Part shown: positions 25,101 to 32,242 of the stretch, one piece after another
How the letters are laid out: each line of letters opens with the position of its first letter
How positions within the stretch are numbered: position 1 is the stretch's first letter
IMG/VR virus record: IMGVR_UViG_3300044623_001282
Location: 1-42,606 of that record
Length of the DNA stretch: 42,606 nucleotides
Strand: one strand, 5' to 3'
From: a virus
Notes under the pieces: generated by a model
Databases searched by the model: none
What the model saw: the letters and a program-made list of their open reading frames with translations, nothing else
Told to the model about the DNA's origin: nothing
Made by a program: the position numbers and the translations under genes

Positions 25101-26387
25101 ATGAAATTTAATTTAAAAAACTTCTTATCTAGTCCATGGACTATTTTAGGATCAATTGTAATCGGAGTGTTGGCAGGAGTACATGCACCTGCATTAAGTA
25201 TGAACTTTGAAAGTGTTGGTGGAATTTACATTAGCTTGCTTAAAGTTGTTGTAGTACCTTTCTTGCTTGCAACAATTTTAGTTGGAGTTGTTAGTCTTTT
25301 ACAGAAAGAAGGCAGCGCCGCAATGATACGAAAGATTATCATAGGCTTCATTGCAAGTATGTTCATTGCCGCAGTGATAGGAGTTGGTACTGTTGCTGTT
25401 ACCGGCAGTGAAATGACACCTGCAAAACAATCTCAACTTGGTGCAATTGTCAACGATAAAGATTCTGGTAGTGATCTAAACATCACTCTAACAGAACCCA
25501 TGCCCAAGGCTCCACATATTGATCCAATACTGATGGCACAAAAGTTTATTCCGGAAAACATCTTTAACACCCTGGCTGCAGGTGAAAGTTTAAAGATTGT
25601 TATCTTTTGTTTGATATTTGGTATTGCACTGGGCAATATTAAAAGTTCTGGTCAAGAAATGCTGGTAGATGTATTGAAAAGTGTACAACAGGCCAGCATC
25701 AGTATCTTTAAGTTTTTAAACTACTTTCTACCGTTTGCTTTATTAGCAATGATCAGCAGTCAAGTTGGTAAAGTTGGAGTTGGCATATTCTTGACCATGG
25801 TTGAGTTTATCATGCAACAAGCAATTGGTGGATTCTTAATTATTGCACTAGGTACTGTTGTCATCTGGAAGCGTTCAGGTCTTAGCTTGATGACTGTTAT
25901 TCGTGAAACCAAAGAAACACTAATTGTTGCGGTTAGCTCACGCAGTAGTTTAGCATGTATCCCATACGCACAAGAAGCATTGCATAAGTTGAAATTTGAC
26001 AAAACAGGTGTTGAGTTAACTGTTCCGCTGAGTTTTACAGTTAATCGTATTGGTAGTATTGCGTATTATGCAATTGCCACAGTGTTTATTGCCAACATTT
26101 ATGGGGCTCCAATGGGAGTAACCGGGTTGTTAGTTGTATTGTTTGGTAGTATTCTTGCTGGGCTAGCCAGTGCAGGTACAACAGGTATTCTTACAGTTGC
26201 TACCGTAGCAGTTGTTTGTGATTTATTAAAACTTCCAAGTGAAGCAGTATTGGTATTGTTGATTGCAGTTGATCCATTAATGGACATGATTCGTACAGCA
26301 AGCCATGTACACGGTAATGTGGCTGTGACTGCTTTCGTGTGTGATAAAGAGCCAGAATATGGACAAGATCAAAGAGTTACTGCTTAG
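25101..26387 (+). CDS. dicarboxylate/amino acid:cation symporter (SDF family)
   Basis: Full length at 428 residues. Family marks: hairpin HP1 AVSSRSSLACIP (Arg281-Ser283 align with Arg276-Ser278 of GltPh), helix 7 SFTVNRIGSIAYY (Asn315), HP2 GLASAGTTGI, and helix 8 DPLMDMIRTASHVHGN, where Asp391, Asp395, Arg398 and Thr399 match GltPh Asp390, Asp394, Arg397 and Thr398. Arg398 predicts an acidic substrate such as aspartate, glutamate or a dicarboxylate. The NMDGT sodium motif is replaced by NRIGS and GltPh Asn401 by His402, so ion coupling probably differs. I recall RSSLA/NR variants in an uncharacterised bacterial subfamily. It is membrane-embedded and overlaps the holin gene. Confidence 0.9.
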   Translation: MKFNLKNFLSSPWTILGSIVIGVLAGVHAPALSMNFESVGGIYISLLKVVVVPFLLATILVGVVSLLQKEGSAAMIRKIIIGFIASMFIAAVIGVGTVAVTGSEMTPAKQSQLGAIVNDKDSGSDLNITLTEPMPKAPHIDPILMAQKFIPENIFNTLAAGESLKIVIFCLIFGIALGNIKSSGQEMLVDVLKSVQQASISIFKFLNYFLPFALLAMISSQVGKVGVGIFLTMVEFIMQQAIGGFLIIALGTVVIWKRSGLSLMTVIRETKETLIVAVSSRSSLACIPYAQEALHKLKFDKTGVELTVPLSFTVNRIGSIAYYAIATVFIANIYGAPMGVTGLLVVLFGSILAGLASAGTTGILTVATVAVVCDLLKLPSEAVLVLLIAVDPLMDMIRTASHVHGNVAVTAFVCDKEPEYGQDQRVTA

Positions 26388-26964
26388 TTTATTAAACTAC
26401 ATAGGTGAAAGTCCATTTCGCTTATTCACGGTTATTCTATTATGTGTACTGGGATTTGGCGGATGGATCATATACTCAGAAAAAGATGCGTTTATTGCTA
26501 GTTATCGGGCTCAACAGGCCATGCCAAAGATGAATGGTCGATATGAGGACGCACATAACTTTTTGCTGAAAAACACCACTGCTGAAATGGTGGCTATATT
26601 AGAAGTAAATACACTTTCAAATACAAGAAAAATAGCATTTTTATCTACCCGCGGCGCCGGTAGAGATAAAAATCACGATGGTGTTAATGTTGGGTTGTTC
26701 TCAAAAAATTATGATAACAACACCGATGTGATCAGTTTAATGTCGGGTAAAATTCCCTGTAGTTCATATCTCAAACCGCAAAGTTTGATTGGATTTGTAT
26801 ATCGTGATTATGGTGTGAATTTCATGTGCAGAATCAGTGTACCGGCTGAACCCGGTGTTTTCATTGGACAAATAAGTGTGGGTTGGAAAGAACCCCCAGA
26901 CAACATAGAAGAAATTCAAACCGCTATGATGATTGCTTCTTCAATACTGTATAGTAAGAAATGA
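26359..26964 (+). CDS. t: T4 gp t-like holin
   Basis: A 201-residue protein with a short cytoplasmic amphipathic helix (MDKIKELLLSLLNYIG), one membrane span (about 20-39, FRLFTVILLCVLGFGGWIIY) and a periplasmic domain. It follows T4 holin in order: (K/G)D(A/S)F...Y after the span, a mid-domain, then C-terminal MCRISVPAEPGVFIGQISVGW and a final helix MMIASSILYSKK, matching T4's CPYFNLDNIYAGTITMYW and AARILGRAK. Two cysteines could form the periplasmic disulfide. The ATG at 26359 is chosen over an upstream GTG at 26341. It overlaps the symporter gene by 29 bases. Confidence 0.75.
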   Translation: MDKIKELLLSLLNYIGESPFRLFTVILLCVLGFGGWIIYSEKDAFIASYRAQQAMPKMNGRYEDAHNFLLKNTTAEMVAILEVNTLSNTRKIAFLSTRGAGRDKNHDGVNVGLFSKNYDNNTDVISLMSGKIPCSSYLKPQSLIGFVYRDYGVNFMCRISVPAEPGVFIGQISVGWKEPPDNIEEIQTAMMIASSILYSKK

Positions 26965-27023
26965 TACTTCCTTCTATTATCAGTGTTGTGTTACTAGTGA
27001 TACTAATATTGGTGTTAATATGA
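26961..27023 (+). CDS. 20-residue transmembrane peptide between holin and racemase
   Basis: The frame MILPSIISVVLLVILILVLI begins in an ATGA overlapping the holin stop and ends in the TGA that overlaps the racemase ATG. Every residue but Pro and Ser is hydrophobic, enough for one span. The double overlap fits translational coupling. It may modulate the holin, as small membrane peptides do in other lysis cassettes; this is inference. It could instead be only a spacer that happens to lack stops. Confidence 0.5.
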   Translation: MILPSIISVVLLVILILVLI

Positions 27024-27733
27024 GCAAGCGGCTTGGTGTATTGGGTGGTATGGGGCCTGCTGCCTCAGCCGAATTTATGGTAAGACTGATTGCTCAAACT
27101 CCGGCAAAGCGTGACCAAGACCATATCCCTGCAATTCTTTGGAGCGACACCACAGTTCCAGACCGTAGTACAAGTATGCGAAATGGTGATGACAAACCGT
27201 TACCCTACCTGTTAGCGGGAATACAAGGATTAATATCAACCGGTTGTAATATAATTGTTATACCATGCAATACTGCACATTTTTGGTTTAACGAAATGGA
27301 AAAACAAGCATCGTGGCATGCTAAAATTTCTCATATTGTAGATAGTGTGGCAGATGCATTAAGGGACATAAAAGTTACTAATGCTAAAATAGGCGTCATG
27401 GGTACACAAGCAACTATTGAGTTGGGTATGTATCAGTACCGTCTAAATAAGTTAGGTTGGGATTGTATTGCACCGACTAAAGAAGAAATGGACACACTAG
27501 TACAGCCTGCCATTGATTTAATTAAAGCCAATCAGATTGCAGAAGCATATCCAATGTTAATGACTGTAATTCATAGTCTTATTGACAAAGGAGCAAAAGC
27601 AGTGGTATTAGGCTGCACTGAAATACCACTGTCTATTAAAGAAGATACAGTACAGGATACACCAATAATTAACAGCATTGACAGTTTAGTAAAGTCTGTT
27701 ATTAAAGAATTCAAAAAGGGGAAACTAACATGA
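27020..27733 (+). CDS. aspartate/glutamate racemase (PLP-independent)
   Basis: The 237-residue protein matches Asp/Glu racemases: RLGVLGGMGPAASAEF at the N-terminus, IPCNTAHFWF with Cys83 and VLGCTEIPL with Cys199, the two catalytic thiols. It lacks a signal peptide, so it acts in the cytoplasm, interconverting L- and D-aspartate or a related acidic amino acid. The start at 27020 is set by the overlap with the preceding peptide and the family N-terminus. Beside an acidic amino-acid symporter it would have an imported substrate. Confidence 0.9.
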   Translation: MSKRLGVLGGMGPAASAEFMVRLIAQTPAKRDQDHIPAILWSDTTVPDRSTSMRNGDDKPLPYLLAGIQGLISTGCNIIVIPCNTAHFWFNEMEKQASWHAKISHIVDSVADALRDIKVTNAKIGVMGTQATIELGMYQYRLNKLGWDCIAPTKEEMDTLVQPAIDLIKANQIAEAYPMLMTVIHSLIDKGAKAVVLGCTEIPLSIKEDTVQDTPIINSIDSLVKSVIKEFKKGKLT

Positions 27734-28056
27734 ACTTATCATCGGTTATATTTGTAATCGCAGTATTTGCCTCAGGTGGTGTTTTTGCACAAGCAAAAAG
27801 TCCCGAAGAACTTGTGAATGTGAAAATAGCATGTTATGATACTGATATACTAATTAAAACATTACTTGACACACATAAAGAGTATCCCATACTTATGGGG
27901 ATAACCGACGATAACGCAAATTCCACTATGGCAGTTTGGATAAACTTTAGAACTAAAACATGGACTATAGTTGCTACTAAGGAAAAGGTAAGCTGTGTTA
28001 TTGTATCAGGTAAGGGAATAGAATTAGTTCCATATAAAAAGGAACCAATGATTTGA
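27730..28056 (+). CDS. small secreted protein, possible periplasmic lysis regulator
   Basis: A 108-residue protein with a signal peptide (MNLSSVIFVIAVFASGGVFA, cut before QAKSP). The mature part has two cysteines (ACYD and VSCVIVSG), a strand pair around MAVWINFRTKTWTIVATK and a short tail. I recall KTWTIVAT...SCVI from orphan phage proteins. By size, export and position after the holin it could be an RI-like antiholin that binds the holin's periplasmic domain; this is a guess. It begins by ATGA overlap and ends in the TTGA of the next gene. Confidence 0.65.
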   Translation: MNLSSVIFVIAVFASGGVFAQAKSPEELVNVKIACYDTDILIKTLLDTHKEYPILMGITDDNANSTMAVWINFRTKTWTIVATKEKVSCVIVSGKGIELVPYKKEPMI

Positions 28057-28790
28057 AGAAAACTGTACTATTTTTGCTATTAGCCGCATCCCAATGTGTA
28101 ACTTATGCACAATCCAATTTAACGGCTCAAGCATGGTTGATTGCAGATGCTAATGGTGCAATACTTGAGGGTGTGCATACCACTGAGGTTAGGGCTATTG
28201 CTAGTATAACTAAATTAATGACAAGTATGGTTGTATTAGATAGTGGGCAATCATTAACTGAAACAATTCCCAAGAAACTTTACAATAGAAACTTCACCAG
28301 ACAAGAATTATTCAATTTAGCAATTGTTAAATCAGACAACAATGCTGCTAGAATGTTATGCGAATACTATCCTGGTGGAGTTAAAAAATGTGTTGAAGCA
28401 ATGAATACAAAAGCTAGTTCATTGGCTATGAATAATAGCCGGTTTACTGACCCAACTGGGTTGTTTAACACCAATGTAAGTACCGCAGAAGATTTAGTTA
28501 AATTAGTAATGGCTGCAAAGAATTACCCAATCATCACTAATGCAAGTAATACATCAATCATTAAATGGAAAATCAATAAGAAGAAATCTGCGGTCTTTCA
28601 CAATACTAACAGGCTAGTGGGCAAAGGTGTTGATTTTATAGTAAGTAAAACAGGATGGATAACTGCCAGTGGCGGATGTATTGTTATGATGTTACAGGGT
28701 GAGCAGGGTATTAGAACTGTAATCCTATTAGGTAGCAAGAATACACAGACACGCATCCCAGAAGCGTATATGTTATCTAAGCTACATTAA
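28053..28790 (+). CDS. PBP7-type D-alanyl-D-alanine endopeptidase
   Basis: This 245-residue protein starts at TTG (28053) overlapping the previous stop. The signal peptide MKKTVLFLLLAASQCVTYAQ targets the periplasm. It has the S11 penicillin-binding motifs: Ser51-x-x-Lys54 (SITK), Ser94-Asp-Asn96 and Lys199-Thr-Gly201. Like PBP7/8, it lacks the extra C-terminal domain of PBP5 and would cut D,D-bonds in peptidoglycan cross-links or stems. It converges with the next gene, overlapping it by four bases. No lysozyme or amidase is seen here, so it may take part in wall breakage. Confidence 0.9.
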   Translation: MKKTVLFLLLAASQCVTYAQSNLTAQAWLIADANGAILEGVHTTEVRAIASITKLMTSMVVLDSGQSLTETIPKKLYNRNFTRQELFNLAIVKSDNNAARMLCEYYPGGVKKCVEAMNTKASSLAMNNSRFTDPTGLFNTNVSTAEDLVKLVMAAKNYPIITNASNTSIIKWKINKKKSAVFHNTNRLVGKGVDFIVSKTGWITASGGCIVMMLQGEQGIRTVILLGSKNTQTRIPEAYMLSKLH

Positions 28791-29032
28791 TTCCGCTTGG
28801 GTGTGTAATCTACTCCTGCAATGGGAGTAAAGTCTTTGGTTAGATTGTTTACCATATCTTCACCGTACTTCAATGTAAGCATACTGAAGTTTTGATCATT
28901 GCTGTCTTTTTGCAGACCAATCATAAAATATTGATACCAGCGGATTTTAGAATTGGCAAACTTCTTAACAATATTGTCTTTTTCAATATCATCAAAATTA
29001 TTATTTTCACGGTAAAAAGTATAATATTTCAT
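28787..29032 (-). CDS. unknown small protein
   Basis: An 81-residue protein starting MKYYTFYRENNNFDDIEKDN, with RWYQYFMIGLQ and MLTLKYGEDMVNNLTKDFTP. I choose the ATG at 29032 because it overlaps the upstream TGA; a GTG nine bases earlier is possible. It seems to be a small alpha/beta protein of unknown function in the nucleotide-metabolism operon. Confidence 0.6.
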   Translation of the reverse strand: MKYYTFYRENNNFDDIEKDNIVKKFANSKIRWYQYFMIGLQKDSNDQNFSMLTLKYGEDMVNNLTKDFTPIAGVDYTPKRN

Positions 29033-29229
29033 TGTTTCCACAACACAAAAGCTGTGTAGTCTCGTTCTTTTTCAAAGTAAAATTCATACATGCCACCATC
29101 ACGCCCTGCAGGTATCAAGCAAGTATAACCCCATTCACCAATACAGTTTCTCTCTAACCAACTAGTCATTGGTCTTAATTTGCCATAATCAATAATGATT
29201 TCAGACTTAAGATTTGTGTTTAGTAACAA
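29029..29229 (-). CDS. small conserved phage protein (YGKLRPMTSWLE type)
   Basis: About 66 residues, with YGKLRPMTSWLERNCIGEWGY and a C-terminal YEFYFEKERDYTAFVLWKQ. The only full-length start is TTG at 29229 inside the deaminase gene; a shorter product beginning near YGKL is possible, so the start is unsure. I recognise the KLRPMT-x-W-x-E-x-NC pattern from environmental phages; its function is unknown. Confidence 0.55.
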   Translation of the reverse strand: MLLNTNLKSEIIIDYGKLRPMTSWLERNCIGEWGYTCLIPAGRDGGMYEFYFEKERDYTAFVLWKQ

Positions 29230-29728
29230 CTACACCACTCTTTTCTAGGAATTCAATTCCAGCTGGATCTCTATAAGTATTGCGATAGTACAGACTATTG
29301 ATACCACTTTGATAAATCAACTTAGCGCAATTGATACATGGTGCATGAGTACAAAACATTGTTGCACCCTCGCTAGATTCTGTGCTTGCGGACACTTTCA
29401 TTAGGGCGTTACTTTCTGAATGGAGGACCTCTGGTTTAGTTTTCAACCGATATCGTCTGGCATATCCCAAGTCAGGCTCTATATCATCTTCAACAAAAGG
29501 CCATTGTTCATTAATTTCTTCAGGGGCTTGCCATCCACCAGCATCACCACTCATGTATTCAACACTTTCACAATTGTTATCCCATCCACTTGGCATGCCA
29601 TTAAATCCACTTGCAAGGATTTTGTTACCCTTGACAATTACTGATCCAACTTGTAGGCGTTTAGCATAACTCAATGTACTAGTGAGTTCTGCTATCTGCA
29701 TGTAATAATTTACAAATTTTTGCTTCAT
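29207..29728 (-). CDS. dCMP deaminase-like enzyme
   Basis: A 173-residue cytidine/deoxycytidylate deaminase fold: KRLQVGSVIVKGNKILASGFNG, then the zinc site with HSE (His103, Glu105 as proton shuttle) and PCINC (Cys131, Cys134). The usual HAE is HSE here, as in several phage dCMP deaminases. An insertion (about 53-95) precedes the active site. It would convert dCMP to dUMP for dTTP supply. Its ATG overlaps the upstream gene's end. Confidence 0.9.
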   Translation of the reverse strand: MKQKFVNYYMQIAELTSTLSYAKRLQVGSVIVKGNKILASGFNGMPSGWDNNCESVEYMSGDAGGWQAPEEINEQWPFVEDDIEPDLGYARRYRLKTKPEVLHSESNALMKVSASTESSEGATMFCTHAPCINCAKLIYQSGINSLYYRNTYRDPAGIEFLEKSGVVVTKHKS

Positions 29729-29964
29729 TTTAGGTAGAATGTTTTAATATGTTCTCTTGCTGAATTGTTTCCTAATATACTTAGTATATAATTCGTCTGC
29801 CCATATTTTTCACAAAATGCTGGTCCTAATTTAGTATCACCCTTAATTTCTTCAAACAGAAACTCTTTGCAAAAATCTTCAAATTCTTGTTTGGTAATAG
29901 TAAAACTTTTCTTACTTTTACCCGGTGTCCACATCTGTAATTGTTTTGCCATGTTACTAAACAT
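29725..29964 (-). CDS. unknown small basic-start protein
   Basis: A 79-residue protein: MFSNMAKQLQMWTPGKSKKS, then FTITKQEFEDFCKEFLFEEI and EKYGQTNYILSILGNNSARE. GGAA six bases upstream supports the ATG at 29964; an ATG 12 bases on is the alternative. Mostly helical after a basic stretch. No family recognised. Confidence 0.6.
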   Translation of the reverse strand: MFSNMAKQLQMWTPGKSKKSFTITKQEFEDFCKEFLFEEIKGDTKLGPAFCEKYGQTNYILSILGNNSAREHIKTFYLK

Positions 29965-29965
29965 A

Positions 29966-30514
29966 CTAATTCCACAAACTACGAAAATACTTGCCGAACA
30001 ACTCTAATCCTTCTTGGATGCGTTCGTCATGTTTCAAATGCCCAACACCATCGTACCAATGCTCTGCGGGATTCCTATCTACCATTTGATATGTAGCTTC
30101 TACTTTACCTGTAATTGGAGATTGTTTATTAAGATATATTTTGTCACTTTTGATCCAGTTGTACTCGGCATCACCATGATGATATTGATCAGTATAATCA
30201 TCCTTGAGTATTTGCTCAAACGACCAAATCATTTTTTCTAAGATTTCATCCCATCGTTCTGTGCCAACTTTCCATGATTCGTCATGGGTTTCTTGGTAGA
30301 AATCAAAACTACCTTGCACCCCAAATGCTTCGCCACCAACCTCACCAAACTCAACGGGTACACCGTTCTTAGTTGCTTTAAGTTGAAGCAATGCTGGATA
30401 GATGATTAGTGCTAGTGTACAGTCTAAATTCCAAGTGTCGTAGTTATCAATCTGTACTTTGATCTTTCTAGTACCACTAGAGTTCTTTGGGAATTTACCA
30501 ATATTTATTTTCAT
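29966..30514 (-). CDS. conserved phage protein (DTWNLDxTLALII family)
   Basis: A 182-residue soluble protein with YDTWNLDCTLALIIYPALLQ, LEKMIWSFEQILKDDY and ERIQEGLELFGKYFRSLW. I recognise the DTWNLDxTLAxIIxPxLxxLK and IWxFEQ steps as a family widespread in large phages; its function is unknown. It sits in the operon with dCMP deaminase and MazG-like genes. Confidence 0.8.
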   Translation of the reverse strand: MKINIGKFPKNSSGTRKIKVQIDNYDTWNLDCTLALIIYPALLQLKATKNGVPVEFGEVGGEAFGVQGSFDFYQETHDESWKVGTERWDEILEKMIWSFEQILKDDYTDQYHHGDAEYNWIKSDKIYLNKQSPITGKVEATYQMVDRNPAEHWYDGVGHLKHDERIQEGLELFGKYFRSLWN

Positions 30515-30517
30515 GTG

Positions 30518-30727
30518 TTAACACTCTATATCTACATTTTGTCCCTTACTCCTACCTAAACGCCGATTTGCTTCAGTCCTTAGTTCTTGATTTCTAGTAT
30601 CTATGCCCTTGATTATTTTTTTAGTATCTTCAACTATTTTTCTATACCGTTCTTCCTCGTGCGTTCTTATTACTGCTGCTCGTTGTAACTCAACCAGTTG
30701 TTGATGATTAATCCCTTGTACTTTCAT
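30518..30727 (-). CDS. small helical charged protein
   Basis: A 69-residue protein, MKVQGINHQQLVELQRAAVI then RTHEEERYRKIVEDTKKIIK, rich in Arg, Glu and Gln, which suggests a single long helix or coiled coil. It ends RRLGRSKGQNVDIEC. Start overlaps the upstream gene (ATGA). Function unknown. Confidence 0.6.
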   Translation of the reverse strand: MKVQGINHQQLVELQRAAVIRTHEEERYRKIVEDTKKIIKGIDTRNQELRTEANRRLGRSKGQNVDIEC

Positions 30728-31068
30728 ATTGAAGTTTTAACCTTTCCATCGTCAAACCATACTACTTCTTTATTGTAACTGACCACTGCAACTTTGCTGT
30801 TTTCTTTCGCAAGTTGTGCAAGTTCATCTAGTGTTTTACCTTGGGCTATAAAGCTATTGGTTTCATGTTCGTAAAGATATAGAACCTCATTGCTATTCTC
30901 CACAAAATATTTCTTTACTGCAATTACTCCTGCGTTTTCCTCTGCTTCAATATCTATGCCTGCTTCTTTTAGTTTGATACGCAGGTGATAATAGATAATT
31001 TTAGCCATTATAAACATTCCCAATATGAATGCCAAGACGAGGGCCAGAAAAGATGAAATATAATCCAT
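30724..31068 (-). CDS. membrane-anchored protein with cytoplasmic domain
   Basis: A 114-residue protein with one N-terminal span (about 4-27, SSFLALVLAFILGMFIMAKI) and a soluble domain with EENAGVIAVKKYFVENSNEV and LDELAQLAKENSKVAVVSYN. I recognise the arrangement as a common small phage membrane protein. The ATG at 31068 lies exactly five bases after AATAAATA, so a leaderless late-type transcript is predicted in addition to read-through from upstream. Confidence 0.65.
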   Translation of the reverse strand: MDYISSFLALVLAFILGMFIMAKIIYYHLRIKLKEAGIDIEAEENAGVIAVKKYFVENSNEVLYLYEHETNSFIAQGKTLDELAQLAKENSKVAVVSYNKEVVWFDDGKVKTSI

Positions 31069-31072
31069 ACTA

Positions 31073-31354
31073 TTATTTATTAATAGTTAAGTTAGACCAT
31101 TTTTTCAGCTTCTCAAATTTTTGTTTCTTTGCTAAACTGATCCCAGTTTGAGTAACTCCAATCTTCATATCAACTAGCAATTCAACCATGGCAAACAGAT
31201 CACCAATTTCTTCTTCAAGCATATTAAGATTGGTTTTATCTTTACCTGGCTTCATTTGGTCAGGTCCAAACCGCATACACTTACTAACAGCTTGTGTTAC
31301 TTCTGCACATTCTTCTTGCAGGATTAACATGATTTCTTTTAATTCATTATTCAT
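31073..31354 (-). CDS. MazG-like nucleotide pyrophosphohydrolase
   Basis: A 93-residue all-alpha protein with ILQEECAEVTQAVSKCMRFG (Glu14, Glu15, Glu18) and LEEEIGDLFAMVELLVDM (E-x-x-D), the EExxE...ExxD metal site of MazG-like NTP pyrophosphohydrolases. It would hydrolyse an NTP or dNTP to the monophosphate and pyrophosphate; phage MazG-like proteins are thought to alter nucleotide pools. Translation starts from the GGAG inside the end of the upstream MNER gene. Confidence 0.85.
   Translation of the reverse strand: MNNELKEIMLILQEECAEVTQAVSKCMRFGPDQMKPGKDKTNLNMLEEEIGDLFAMVELLVDMKIGVTQTGISLAKKQKFEKLKKWSNLTINK
31074..31081 (-). promoter_or_regulatory. late-type promoter AATAAATA, predicted leaderless
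   Basis: AATAAATA then five bases (ATAGT) then ATG at 31068. The box overlaps the end of the MazG-like gene. Confidence 0.45.
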
Positions 31355-31581
31355 TCTTCAACTCCGAAATGATTTTTAACACTATCTCTAATCCGGTGCA
31401 TAGTATCTATCTCCATATAATCAACTGGAGTTTCAAGTATAACCTTGGCACATTCTGCCACAATCAACTGAGCGAACTTTTCATCCCTGGTGTCATACCA
31501 ATCTGCATTGGCATCGGTATCGCAAATATCATTGGCATATTTGTCAGCCTGTATAACAAGTTCTTTAATTTGTTTGTTCAT
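31351..31581 (-). CDS. MNER-family small paralog (copy 3)
   Basis: A 76-residue copy with the variant start MNKQIKELVIQA, the block EKFAQLIVAECAKVI and the end KNHFGVEE. The linker contains DTDANADWYDTRD. Its 3' end carries the GGAG that serves the MazG-like gene, and its own start is served by the same element of copy 4. Confidence 0.8.
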   Translation of the reverse strand: MNKQIKELVIQADKYANDICDTDANADWYDTRDEKFAQLIVAECAKVILETPVDYMEIDTMHRIRDSVKNHFGVEE

Positions 31582-31787
31582 TCTTCAACTCCGAAATGAT
31601 GTTTAATTTGATGTCCTGGGTCTGCCCATCCACCATCGGCAACCTTAGCACATTCCTGAACAATCAACTGGGCGAACTTTTCTTTATTAAACTTATAGTG
31701 TTGAACTACTGTTTGATTGTAGGAATCAAAAGTTTGGTAATCAAGTTCATCAGCCTGCTGGGCAAGTTGATTAATTCGTTCATTCAT
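31578..31787 (-). CDS. MNER-family small paralog (copy 4)
   Basis: A 69-residue copy: MNERINQLAQQA, KEKFAQLIVQECAKVADGGW, IKHHFGVEE. The ATG at 31787 matches the family N-terminus; a GTG nine bases upstream would add MVR. The C-terminal linker is the shortest among the paralogs. Confidence 0.8.
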   Translation of the reverse strand: MNERINQLAQQADELDYQTFDSYNQTVVQHYKFNKEKFAQLIVQECAKVADGGWADPGHQIKHHFGVEE

Positions 31788-31789
31788 TC

Positions 31790-31975
31790 TTACCACCCTA
31801 TATTTTTTGATGCTTGAACATGATCTACTTGTTCTCGTTTTTCAAACATTATTTTGCTGTAATATTTGCCTGTTTCTCCTTGAAACATAGAATCTCCTAT
31901 AGCAGCAAACCGCCATCTGGCCAATAATTGTTCGTAAGTGGCATTGTCAATCCACTGTTTGATTTGTTCGTTCAT
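31790..31975 (-). CDS. small conserved phage protein (WIDxATYEQLLxRWR type)
   Basis: A 61-residue protein, MNEQIKQWIDNATYEQLLAR then RWRFAAIGDSMFQGETGKYY and EKREQVDHVQASKNIGW. I recognise the LLxRWRxAxxGxxxFQGExGxYxxxxMxxKR pattern from phages. Its MNEQIK start resembles the neighbouring MNER genes, but the rest is a different family. Function unknown. Confidence 0.75.
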   Translation of the reverse strand: MNEQIKQWIDNATYEQLLARWRFAAIGDSMFQGETGKYYSKIMFEKREQVDHVQASKNIGW

Positions 31976-32011
31976 ATCAAGGTTCCAATAACATTCGTAT
32001 TGTAATCAGTA

Positions 32012-32242
32012 TCATACACCCCGTAATGATCCAGGCTTGTGTCTCTGCCATTCTTCAACTCCGAAAAGTTCTGTACCTGCCGCAACATGTCCGCTAGTAA
32101 CTGCTTTACCGTTGCGTATAACCATTTCATTCCACATGCCTAATTCAAAGTTCCAACGAATGTATTGTTGATTAGGCAACTCGTACCATTTTCCGTCTCG
32201 GGGAGTATCGGCAAATTTTACTCTAGTTTCAACTTCGTTCAT
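32012..32242 (-). CDS. small protein with a read-through MNER-type end
   Basis: A 76-residue protein: MNEVETRVKFADTPRDGKWY, then YIRWNFELGMWNEMVIRNGK, ending ELFGVEEWQRHKPGSLRGV. The DNA TTCGGAGTTGAAGAATGG is the MNER family 3' end with TGA changed to TGG, so FGVEE is followed by Trp and eleven more residues. The central part is unrelated to the family. It looks like a chimera of MNER ends with another gene body. Confidence 0.65.
   Translation of the reverse strand: MNEVETRVKFADTPRDGKWYELPNQQYIRWNFELGMWNEMVIRNGKAVTSGHVAAGTELFGVEEWQRHKPGSLRGV

Noticed and set aside
28053-28790. Calling the S11 peptidase the phage endolysin
   Set aside because: It has a signal peptide for export without the holin and a D,D-peptidase fold; on sequence alone it cannot be said to replace a muralytic endolysin.
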